From Candidatus Delongbacteria bacterium (GTDB lineage: Bacteria; UBA4055): DNA of 5,192 nucleotides. Positions 1-5,192 of the stretch are shown here, in pieces. The DNA is taken from assembly GCA_022013635.1 (NCBI GenBank), contig JAKLPX010000153.1:1-5192 (forward strand), written 5' to 3'. The stretch's first letter is position 1; the number at the start of each line of letters is the position of its first letter. Below the pieces are notes generated by a model, which worked only from the letters and a program-made list of their open reading frames with translations, was not told where the DNA came from and did no database searches. The position numbers and the translations under genes were made by a program.

Positions 1-689
1 CCGGAGTTGCAAATATTTACAAAGGAAAGATCAGCCTAAGGAACAAAGATTATAAAGGTGCCGCAGACTTTTTTGAAGAAGCGTATAAAGAAGATCCTAC
101 GAATACTGTTGCAAAAGATTCTTACGATAAAGCTTTAGCCTATTTTTACGGAGATGGAATATTTGCATTTAATTTACTTGATACCGATTATTCAAACAGT
201 TCTGCTTTCAGAAAACAGTATATGATAACAAGAAAAATTTCAAAAAGTTACGCTACAGAAATCATTTCAACCAAATTATCTCCTAGAAACGACGGATCGC
301 ATTTTGACATTCAGATGGATTTAAGATTAACTCTTGCTCCGGATGTATATTCGATGACTTCCGAATTAATCAAGAAATTCTCAACAGGCGGTCCGAGCGG
401 ATTATTAGACGATGGTGTATATAATCCAAATGCGACTAAAGTATTGGATGAAAGAGAATTGTTTGAAAATAATGTCGGTAATTTTCTTATTGTAGTAAAA
501 CTGTTGGATAAAGACGGCAATACTCTTCAACAAAGCTCACAATCATTCAAATCTTCGTTCAATCTTACCTTTTCTGGAGCCGTTAAAAATGTTTTCAAGA
601 ACATTTTTTCAGAAACTTCATTTTCGTTTCCTTCTGTCGGTAGAGAAATCGTGAAAAACACGACTAAAGTCTTAATTACAATTGAGTAA
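1..689 (+). CDS. TPR-repeat protein, C-terminal part (5' end outside window)
   Basis: The reading frame is open from the left edge (first whole codon at base 3) to a TAA at 687-689, giving 228 visible residues. The internal Met codon at 222 is not the likely start, because the frame continues upstream with clear protein character. Visible residues 1-34 fit one tetratricopeptide repeat: Gly8, Tyr17, Ala20, Phe24, Ala27 and Pro32 all fall at the consensus spacing, and the start of a further helix follows. TPRs mediate protein-protein contacts. The remaining ~180 residues resemble no family I recognise. They alternate hydrophobic and polar residues (for example FLIVVKLLDKDGNTL), which suggests a beta-rich domain, possibly a sandwich; this is inference. 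No membrane segment is visible in this part. A signal peptide or lipoprotein site, if any, would lie upstream. There is no obvious functional link to the lyase genes that follow. Confidence 0.8.
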   Translation, partial: GVANIYKGKISLRNKDYKGAADFFEEAYKEDPTNTVAKDSYDKALAYFYGDGIFAFNLLDTDYSNSSAFRKQYMITRKISKSYATEIISTKLSPRNDGSHFDIQMDLRLTLAPDVYSMTSELIKKFSTGGPSGLLDDGVYNPNATKVLDERELFENNVGNFLIVVKLLDKDGNTLQQSSQSFKSSFNLTFSGAVKNVFKNIFSETSFSFPSVGREIVKNTTKVLITIE

Positions 690-712
690 AGAAATGTATC
701 GAACATTTTACC

Positions 713-736
713 AGCCTTCCGATTATTCGGCCGGTT
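713..736 (+). terminator. weak imperfect hairpin between TPR gene and hutH
   Basis: Bases 719-722 (CCGA) pair with 727-730 (TCGG) around a TTAT loop. After a 2x2 internal mismatch, 713-716 pair with 733-736, including one G-T pair. The right arm runs into TTTGATTTTATG, which is T-rich but not a clean T tract. It could be a weak terminator for the upstream gene or a structure in the hutH leader. The stem is short and interrupted, so it may have no function. Confidence 0.3.
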
Positions 737-743
737 TGATTTT

Positions 744-761
744 ATGAGAAATCCAAGATGA
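744..761 (+). other. five-codon mini-ORF overlapping the hutH start (ATGA)
   Basis: An ATG at 744 opens a frame encoding MRNPR. It ends at TGA 759-761, overlapping the hutH ATG at 758-760 in an ATGA arrangement. HutH has no convincing Shine-Dalgarno sequence just upstream, so translational coupling from this mini-ORF is conceivable. However, the mini-ORF also lacks a good ribosome binding site, and a frame this short can arise by chance. Confidence 0.2.
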
Positions 762-2293
762 AAACACTAGAACTTAACGGAAAAAATCTTAACTTAGACA
801 ATTTGAAAAAGATTGTTTACGGCGGTTATACCGTTTCAATAACTAAGGATTCTGAGAACAAAATAAAACGCTGCAGAAAGATCGTTGAAGAAATAATTGA
901 AAATGAAACAGTCAAATATGGAATCAACACAGGATTCGGAAAATTCAGCAGTGTAGTGATCAATAAGGAAAATACAGTAAGGCTTCAGAAGAATATCATT
1001 CTTTCGCATGCCGTAGGTGTAGGCAAACCATTGCCGGAAGACATTGTCAAAGGCGTGATGCTGTTGAAATTAAACAGTTTTCTAAAAGGTTATTCCGGAG
1101 TCAGATACAAAGTTGCGCTTACACTTATTAAAATGATAAATAACGGCGTGATTCCGTACATTCCGGAGAAAGGTTCTGTTGGAGCTTCAGGTGATCTTGC
1201 TCCCCTTTCCCACATGGCTTTGGTCATGACGGGTAAGGGAAAAGCGTTTTACAAAGGGAAACTGATCTCTGGAAAAAAGGCAATGGAACTTGCCGATATT
1301 GCAGTGCTTGTTCTTCAGCAGAAAGAAGGGCTGGCAATACTCAACGGTACTCAAGTAATGACATCAATAGCCGCAGTATGTCTTCTGAAAGCAAATACTC
1401 TTATTAAAACCGCTGATATTACGGGTGCTATGACGCTTGAAGCTCTCAGAGGAACATTATCCGCATTTGATAAAAGAATACAGGATGCCAGACCGCATCC
1501 GGGACAGATAGACACAGCGGAAAATATCCGCAGACTTTTAAAGGACAGCGACATAATCAAATCTCATATAAAATGCAGTAAAGTTCAGGATGCGTACAGT
1601 TTGAGATGCATTCCCCAGGTTCACGGAGCTGTAAAAGACACCTTCAATCATGTAAAAAGAACCGTTGAGATTGAAATGAATTCCGTTACCGATAATCCGC
1701 TTGTTTTTGAAAATGATCACGACATTATATCCGGCGGTAATTTTCATGGAGAACCCATTGCATTCGTAATGGATTTTATGGGAATCGCAATAAGCGAATT
1801 GGCCAGCATCAGCGAAAGAAGGATAGAATATATGCTTGATGCCGCAACAAACGATGAATTACCGGCGTTTCTAATTAATAACGGAGGTATCAATTCCGGT
1901 CACATGATGACTCAGGTTACTGCTGCCGCTCTCGTAAGCGAGAACAAAGTTCTGGCTCATCCGGCTTCAGTAGATTCGATACCGACATCTTCAAATAAGG
2001 AAGATCATGTAAGCATGGGAACTCATGCGGCAAGAAAACTTCTTGAAATACTTGATAATGTCGGGAATGTAATTTCGATCGAACTTTTATGCGCCGCTCA
2101 GGCTCTTGATTTCAGAGATCCCGAAAAAGCGTCAAAAGCAACCGGAAGCGTTTATAAACTTATTCGAAGCAAGGTCAAATTCATGAAAAATGACAGATTC
2201 ATTCATCCCGACATTGTCACATTAAATAATTTTGTTACATCGGGAGCAGTATTGGAAGCCGCTGAAAACATATCGGGAAAATTAACTATTTAA
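758..2293 (+). CDS. hutH: histidine ammonia-lyase
   Basis: This enzyme deaminates L-histidine to trans-urocanate and ammonia, the first step of histidine degradation; it is cytosolic and usually a homotetramer. The 511-residue length is normal for the family. The active-site set aligns almost position for position with Pseudomonas putida HAL: Tyr54 in YGINTGFG, His84 in SHAVGVG, the MIO-forming triad Ala143-Ser144-Gly145 in GSVGASGDLAP, Asn196 in NGTQ, Gln277, Tyr280 and Arg283 in KVQDAYSLR, Phe329 in GNFHGEP, and Glu415 in KEDHVSMG. The triad cyclises to 4-methylideneimidazole-5-one. Nothing is missing, so it should be active. The start at 758 fits the family N-terminus (the LxxxGxxL beginning), but no clear Shine-Dalgarno precedes it. 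A second lyase follows after 23 bp. No other hut gene and no recognisable HutC or HutP site is visible, so its regulation cannot be read here. Confidence 0.95.
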   Translation: MKTLELNGKNLNLDNLKKIVYGGYTVSITKDSENKIKRCRKIVEEIIENETVKYGINTGFGKFSSVVINKENTVRLQKNIILSHAVGVGKPLPEDIVKGVMLLKLNSFLKGYSGVRYKVALTLIKMINNGVIPYIPEKGSVGASGDLAPLSHMALVMTGKGKAFYKGKLISGKKAMELADIAVLVLQQKEGLAILNGTQVMTSIAAVCLLKANTLIKTADITGAMTLEALRGTLSAFDKRIQDARPHPGQIDTAENIRRLLKDSDIIKSHIKCSKVQDAYSLRCIPQVHGAVKDTFNHVKRTVEIEMNSVTDNPLVFENDHDIISGGNFHGEPIAFVMDFMGIAISELASISERRIEYMLDAATNDELPAFLINNGGINSGHMMTQVTAAALVSENKVLAHPASVDSIPTSSNKEDHVSMGTHAARKLLEILDNVGNVISIELLCAAQALDFRDPEKASKATGSVYKLIRSKVKFMKNDRFIHPDIVTLNNFVTSGAVLEAAENISGKLTI

Positions 2294-2304
2294 CTTTAAT
2301 TAAA

Positions 2305-2310
2305 AAGAGG
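2305..2310 (+). promoter_or_regulatory. ribosome binding site of the second lyase gene
   Basis: AAGAGG lies six bases before the ATG at 2317 and supports that start. It sits in the 23-bp gap after hutH. This gap holds no terminator, which fits co-transcription of the two genes. HutH itself has no comparable site. Confidence 0.7.
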
Positions 2311-2316
2311 TAAAAA

Positions 2317-3852
2317 ATGACTGTACTAATAACAGGTTCGGGACTTACAATCGAAGACATTGTAAAAGTCGCAAGGTACAATGAAAAAATTGAACTGCAC
2401 CCAGAAGCGGAGAAAAGAATCAATGTGTGCAGGGCAATGCTTGAAAAGAAAATTATAGCAAAAGAAATCATGTACGGCGTAAATACCGGTATAGGAGAGT
2501 TCTCCGAAGTAGTTCTTGATGATGATCAGGTACAGGATTTTCAGAAATACCTGGTGTATAATCACGCCGCCGGCATAGGAGACCCAGCGCCGATAGAGTA
2601 TGTCCGCGGAGCAATGCTCGGCAGGATCAATGTTCATGCGCACGGCAATTCAGGAAACCGTATAGAAATAACACAGACTCTTGTTGACCTTCTGAACAAA
2701 GGGGTTACTCCTTTTGTATGCCAGAAGGGATCGGTAGGCGCGTGCGGCGACTTAGCTCCGATGTCTCAGATCGCGTTATTGATGATGGGTGAAGGAAGGG
2801 CTTATTACAAAGGTGAATTGATGGAATCAAAAAAAGCTATGGACCTTGCCGGAATCCCTGTTCCGGGTTTACAAGCAAGAGACGGGCTTGCAACCATTAA
2901 CGGATCGAATGTGCTTACAGCAATGAGCGCCATCTTCCTTTACGATGCCGAAAGGTGGTTAAAGCAGGCCGAGATTGCTGCTGCAATGTCTCTTGAGGCA
3001 CTTAAAGCTAACATGAAACCATACTCAAGACTACTTCATGAAGTTAGAGGATTTAAAGGAGCAGTAAGAAGCGCTGAATCAATAAATAAGATCGTCAGCG
3101 GCGGAGATCTAAAGGAACAAAGAGTAAAGTGTAAAGTTCAGGATGCGTATTCCATGAGATCAGCGCCTCAAGTAATAGGATCTGCCCACGATGCATTGGC
3201 TTACGCCCGTTCTCAAGTGGAGATTGAGCTTAACGGAGTCGGTGACAATCCGATATTCTTCCCTGATAAGAACATTCAGCTTTCAGGCGCTAATTTTCAG
3301 GGAAGCCCAGTTGCTGTACCGATGGATATGGCAGGGTATTGTGTTACAATGGTCAGTGTTATGTCCGAAAGAAGAATGAACAGACTTAACCACCCTGCTT
3401 TAAGCGTGGGATTACCGGCTTTCTTAACTAAAGGTGCAGGTATGTTCTCCGGACTTATGCTAAGCCAATATACGGCAGATACGCTTATAGTCGAACAGAG
3501 AATACTTTCTGCTCCGGCCTGTATTCAGTCAATTCCTGCAGCGGCCGATCAGGAGGATTTCGTATCAATGGGAATGAATACCGCAATTAAGAATTTCCAG
3601 ATACTTGATAATGCTTACGGTATTCTCGGTATAGAATTCATGGCTGCGGCTCAGGCCCTGGATTTCAGAAAAGAAGAATATAGCTTCGGAAAAGGAACAC
3701 AGACAGCAAAAGATGTTATAAGAAAATATGTTGATTTCTTAGATATTGACAGACCGTTATATGACGACCATACTGCAATGAAAGCACTTGTTAAATCCGG
3801 TGAAATATTAGATGAAGTAGAGAAAGTAGTTGGTGATTTAGCAAAATACTAG
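2317..3852 (+). CDS. MIO-type aromatic amino acid lyase paralogue with Cys in the cofactor triad
   Basis: A second HAL/PAL/TAL-family protein, also 511 residues and full length. The catalytic framework is kept: Tyr53 in YGVNTGIG, His83 in NHAAGIG, Asn195 in INGSN, Gln275, Tyr278 and Arg281 in KVQDAYSMR, Phe327, and Glu413 in DQEDFVSMG. The triad reads Ala142-Cys143-Gly144 within GSVGACGDLAP (Cys codon TGC at 2743-2745) instead of Ala-Ser-Gly. In P. putida HAL a Ser-to-Cys replacement at this position is known to stay active, so MIO formation is plausible. Pocket changes relative to hutH are SH to NH (82-83), NGTQ to NGSN (195-198), NFHGEP to NFQGSP (326-331) and EDH to EDF (413-415). NFQGSP resembles the PAL/aminomutase version, while the retained Glu is HAL-like. 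It may use histidine, another aromatic amino acid or a related substrate, or act as an aminomutase. I would not name it hutH. It is very probably co-transcribed with hutH, and a hairpin terminator follows. Confidence 0.88.
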   Translation: MTVLITGSGLTIEDIVKVARYNEKIELHPEAEKRINVCRAMLEKKIIAKEIMYGVNTGIGEFSEVVLDDDQVQDFQKYLVYNHAAGIGDPAPIEYVRGAMLGRINVHAHGNSGNRIEITQTLVDLLNKGVTPFVCQKGSVGACGDLAPMSQIALLMMGEGRAYYKGELMESKKAMDLAGIPVPGLQARDGLATINGSNVLTAMSAIFLYDAERWLKQAEIAAAMSLEALKANMKPYSRLLHEVRGFKGAVRSAESINKIVSGGDLKEQRVKCKVQDAYSMRSAPQVIGSAHDALAYARSQVEIELNGVGDNPIFFPDKNIQLSGANFQGSPVAVPMDMAGYCVTMVSVMSERRMNRLNHPALSVGLPAFLTKGAGMFSGLMLSQYTADTLIVEQRILSAPACIQSIPAAADQEDFVSMGMNTAIKNFQILDNAYGILGIEFMAAAQALDFRKEEYSFGKGTQTAKDVIRKYVDFLDIDRPLYDDHTAMKALVKSGEILDEVEKVVGDLAKY

Positions 3853-3870
3853 GCTGCAAATATTACAACT

Positions 3871-3908
3871 ATAAGAGAAGGGAGGTTTTTAAACCTCCCA
3901 TTTCTTAT
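3871..3908. terminator. long hairpin, probable bidirectional terminator between convergent genes
   Basis: The inner stem GGGAGGTT (3880-3887) pairs perfectly with AACCTCCC (3892-3899). One A-A mismatch follows, then an outer stem pairs 3871-3878 with 3901-3908, including one G-T pair. The downstream side is U-rich but interrupted (TTTCTTATTCTTA), so termination on the plus strand would be moderate. The element lies 18 bp after the second lyase's stop and 8 bp past the stop of the convergent gene, so it can serve both. Confidence 0.75.
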
Positions 3909-3916
3909 TCTTAATC

Positions 3917-4579
3917 TCATTTTCTTTCACCTGTTGCGTCCCAAACAGGAACATTTAAAAATTCTGCAAGGGATGAAGTGTCTTCTCTTATGGATTTCAG
4001 GTTTCCGTGATCAATTACATTAATCCTCCTTTTATCCTTCATCACTATATTCAATTCGTAGCTCGTATATGAAGTCTTATTTCCTCTTACCCATTCGGAG
4101 ATTAATTGAATTGCATGAATTTCATTTAATTTTATATATTTCTGATATTCCGGATTTATCATCTGATTCGGCTCTTCGCTTCCTTTCCAATAAAATCCCA
4201 TGCCCTTGTCAAATACTCTTGGACTACAAGAATATTTATAAATAAAATAACCTATAAGCGCAAAAATTGATCCGAACAATAAAGGAATTATCATAAATAA
4301 TGGATTTACATCCTGCTGTTTAAGAATTACGAACGGAATAATAGTGGCGAACATAATTCCGAAAAGTGTAAATGAACCCGCGAAAAACTTTAAGAACAGC
4401 CCGGCTTTAAACTCAATCCTGTTTATATTTATCTGAACCAATTTGTGCGTTCTAAAATTTGCGCCGCCTCTTGCGGCAGGCGACCATTCAATCTGAGTTG
4501 CAAAAGGATCATTAAAAACCGAAGCGTCAAAGTTTACTTTTGTCCTTTGTTTTATAAGATTAATTATTTTTTCAAACAT
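3917..4579 (-). CDS. uncharacterised membrane protein with two transmembrane segments
   Basis: This gene encodes 220 residues from the ATG at 4577-4579. I prefer this start over an in-frame ATG at 4610-4612: AAAGGA sits nine bases upstream of it, and the longer start overlaps a perfect TATAAT. Two hydrophobic segments lie at about residues 61-86 and 93-114, with a short charged turn (KQQD) between them. This suggests a helical hairpin in the inner membrane, with both soluble parts on the same side. The N-terminal part carries RGGANFRTHKL (37-47). The C-terminal part (about 123-214) carries SYELN (173-177), INVIDHG (186-192) and VPVWD (210-214), and looks like a compact alpha/beta or PH-like domain; that fold is a guess. 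These motifs have the feel of a widespread uncharacterised family, but I cannot assign a function. It is transcribed alone, convergent to the lyases and divergent from rpmB. Confidence 0.8.
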   Translation of the reverse strand: MFEKIINLIKQRTKVNFDASVFNDPFATQIEWSPAARGGANFRTHKLVQININRIEFKAGLFLKFFAGSFTLFGIMFATIIPFVILKQQDVNPLFMIIPLLFGSIFALIGYFIYKYSCSPRVFDKGMGFYWKGSEEPNQMINPEYQKYIKLNEIHAIQLISEWVRGNKTSYTSYELNIVMKDKRRINVIDHGNLKSIREDTSSLAEFLNVPVWDATGERK

Positions 4580-4610
4580 CGCAATGTTTCCTTTAATTAA
4601 ATTATTGTAC

Positions 4611-4640
4611 ATTATAAATTAACACTAAAATAATCTTGAA
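4611..4640 (-). promoter_or_regulatory. candidate promoter for the membrane-protein gene
   Basis: Read on the minus strand, a perfect TATAAT -10 box lies at 4611-4616. A weak -35 match (TTCAAG, 4635-4640) is 18 bp upstream of it. Transcription would start around 4604, about 25 bases before the chosen ATG and downstream of the alternative ATG at 4612. AT-rich DNA gives such matches easily. Confidence 0.45.
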
Positions 4641-4666
4641 GCAACAAAAATAATGTGAAATTTATC

Positions 4667-4695
4667 TTGCAATTATTTTTATTGAGAATTATATT
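4667..4695 (+). promoter_or_regulatory. candidate sigma-70-type promoter for rpmB
   Basis: TTGCAA (4667-4672) and TATATT (4690-4695) are separated by exactly 17 bp, matching the housekeeping consensus at 4/6 and 5/6 positions. Transcription would start near 4702, leaving a leader of about 55 bases before the rpmB ATG. The leader shows no convincing structured regulatory element. If the organism uses a Bacteroidetes-type sigma factor, the true promoter could differ. Confidence 0.5.
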
Positions 4696-4744
4696 TCCAC
4701 ATCGTTGGGTTTAGGCTCGGATTGAGGGATTAATTTATTGAAAT

Positions 4745-4751
4745 AAAGAGG
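4745..4751 (+). promoter_or_regulatory. ribosome binding site of rpmB
   Basis: AAAGAGG is five bases upstream of the ATG at 4757 and fixes the rpmB start. The match is close to that before the second lyase gene, so this genome does use Shine-Dalgarno signals. That makes the lack of one before hutH more noticeable. Confidence 0.7.
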
Positions 4752-4756
4752 TTATC

Positions 4757-4984
4757 ATGTCAAGAATATGCGACATTTGCGGTAAAGGACCTGTTTTCGG
4801 CGGTTCGTTTTGCAGAAGAGGTATGGCAAAAAAGAAAGGTGGGGTAGGTATAAATATCACCGGAAGGTCTAAAAGAGTTTTCTATCCTAATCTTCAGGTT
4901 GTCAGGATTAAAAAAGACAGCGAAAGCATTAAAATCAAAGCTTGTACCGGCTGTATCAAAGCAGGTAAAACCATTATAGTATAA
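4757..4984 (+). CDS. rpmB: 50S ribosomal protein L28 (bL28), zinc-binding long-loop form
   Basis: A 75-residue structural protein of the large ribosomal subunit. The N-terminus (CDICGKGPVFG, residues 5-15) and the RVFYPNLQVVR stretch (40-50) are diagnostic of bL28. Cys5/Cys8 together with Cys63/Cys66 (CTGC) form the two CxxC pairs of the zinc-ribbon (C+) form. Between the GPVFG motif and FYPNLQ the protein carries a basic, glycine-rich loop (about 16-38, with KKKGGVG). It is about a dozen residues longer than the short GNNVSH-type loop of E. coli-like bL28. I believe similar long loops occur in other phyla, so this is probably a lineage feature. An extra Cys19 lies in this loop. The gene has its own ribosome binding site and candidate promoter and is followed directly by a strong terminator, so it is probably monocistronic. 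No rpmG neighbour is visible. Confidence 0.95.
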   Translation: MSRICDICGKGPVFGGSFCRRGMAKKKGGVGINITGRSKRVFYPNLQVVRIKKDSESIKIKACTGCIKAGKTIIV

Positions 4985-5002
4985 ATATTCGCAAATAGTA
5001 TA

Positions 5003-5031
5003 AAAAAAGACCCTGAAATCGGGTCTTTTTT
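5003..5031. terminator. strong bidirectional intrinsic terminator
   Basis: A perfect 11-bp stem pairs AAAAAAGACCC (5003-5013) with GGGTCTTTTTT (5021-5031) around a seven-base loop (TGAAATC). The A run on the left and T run on the right give a U tract on either strand. It lies 18 bp after the rpmB stop. Its right arm shares two bases with the stop codon of the convergent acyltransferase gene, so it ends both transcripts. Confidence 0.9.
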
Positions 5032-5192
5032 ATTTGTATTCATTTTCCGGTCTTGTTTTGAACCGTTTATGTATCCACCAATAATGTGACGGCTCCAGCC
5101 TGATCTGTTCTTCCAGCATTTTAGTATATCTTTGAACTAAATCATAGTTTTTTTCATCGGAAGGCTTTTCCGAAATCATTATATCCTGAAAA
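5030..5192 (-). CDS. lipid A biosynthesis (LpxL/HtrB-family) acyltransferase, C-terminal fragment
   Basis: On the minus strand a frame runs from the right edge to a stop at 5030-5032 and shows 53 C-terminal residues. The stretch LEEQIRLEPSHYWWIHKRFK, followed by TRPE, closely matches the conserved end of LpxL/HtrB/MsbB-type enzymes, which usually reads like E..IR..P..W.W.H.R.K.RP. These inner-membrane enzymes transfer secondary acyl chains to lipid A or a related precursor. The catalytic HX4D/E motif and the membrane anchor lie outside the window, so neither activity nor the exact subfamily can be judged. The gene converges on rpmB and shares its terminator. It indicates an LPS-bearing Gram-negative host. 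Confidence 0.85.
   Translation of the reverse strand, partial: FQDIMISEKPSDEKNYDLVQRYTKMLEEQIRLEPSHYWWIHKRFKTRPENEYK

Noticed and set aside
311..520. A minus-strand 69-codon frame opposite the TPR gene.
   Set aside because: It is antisense to a continuous coding frame and has no supporting signals.
682..710. A possible promoter for hutH (TTGAGT, 17 bp, ATTTTA).
   Set aside because: The -10 match is poor and the -35 element overlaps the stop of the preceding gene; not better than chance in AT-rich DNA.
1351..1747. Two minus-strand open frames of about 69 codons each (1351-1560 and 1538-1747) inside hutH.
   Set aside because: They lie antisense within a conserved enzyme gene, resemble no protein, and have no promoter or ribosome binding site evidence.
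2286..2643. Minus-strand open frames (2286-2471 and 2326-2643) covering the gap and start of the second lyase.
   Set aside because: They are shadows of the strongly supported plus-strand coding sequence, with no recognisable protein features beyond chance hydrophobic runs.
3191..3379. A 62-codon plus-strand frame inside the second lyase.
   Set aside because: It is an out-of-frame shadow within a conserved part of the lyase and does not suggest a frameshift, because the lyase frame is continuous.
2317..3852. The idea that the second lyase is a decaying hutH copy (pseudogene).
   Set aside because: The frame is full length, all catalytic residues except the Ser-to-Cys swap are kept, and it has a better ribosome binding site than hutH.
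4580..4612. An 11-codon N-terminal extension of the minus-strand membrane protein (ATG at 4610-4612).
   Set aside because: That ATG overlaps a perfect TATAAT and has no ribosome binding site, while the ATG at 4577-4579 has AAAGGA at a suitable distance.
1..5192. Mobile elements, CRISPR repeats, tRNA genes or phage genes.
   Set aside because: I found no transposase or integrase motifs, no regularly spaced repeats and no tRNA-like sequence; the gene content is ordinary chromosomal.

Overview
The window looks like chromosome from an AT-rich, Gram-negative bacterium. By eye the GC content is around 40%. A lipid A acyltransferase tail at the right edge implies an LPS outer membrane. The AT-rich codon use, the long-loop zinc-type bL28 and the TPR protein would suit the Bacteroidota/Chlorobiota (FCB) side of the tree, and Ignavibacteria-like organisms are my best guess. 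That placement is an impression, not a demonstrated result.

Layout from left to right. Bases 1-689 hold the C-terminal part of a TPR protein whose start lies outside the window. A 68-bp gap follows, with a weak hairpin and a five-codon mini-ORF. Then come two tandem same-strand genes of the MIO-dependent aromatic amino acid lyase family, each 511 codons: a canonical histidine ammonia-lyase (hutH, 758-2293) and a divergent paralogue (2317-3852). They are 23 bp apart and probably form one operon. In the paralogue the residue that normally builds the MIO cofactor, Ser, is Cys, and several substrate-pocket residues are changed.

A long hairpin (about 3871-3908) closes the operon and faces a convergent minus-strand gene for an uncharacterised two-helix membrane protein (3917-4579). 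A 177-bp divergent intergenic region carries a credible promoter in each direction. It is followed by rpmB (ribosomal protein bL28, 4757-4984). A strong bidirectional terminator (5003-5031) separates rpmB from a convergent minus-strand gene that runs off the right edge. Its 53 visible C-terminal residues match the end of LpxL/HtrB-type lipid A acyltransferases.

Functionally, only the two lyases belong together. HutH makes urocanate and ammonia from histidine, but no hutU, hutI, hutF or hutG is visible, so the rest of the pathway must lie elsewhere or be absent. The paralogue's substrate cannot be read from sequence alone. The other genes are unrelated housekeeping or hypothetical genes. I see no mobile elements, CRISPR arrays, tRNA or rRNA genes, and no gene-free stretch longer than 300 bp. 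The most interesting item is the tandem lyase pair with the natural Ser-to-Cys change; the rest is fairly ordinary chromosome.
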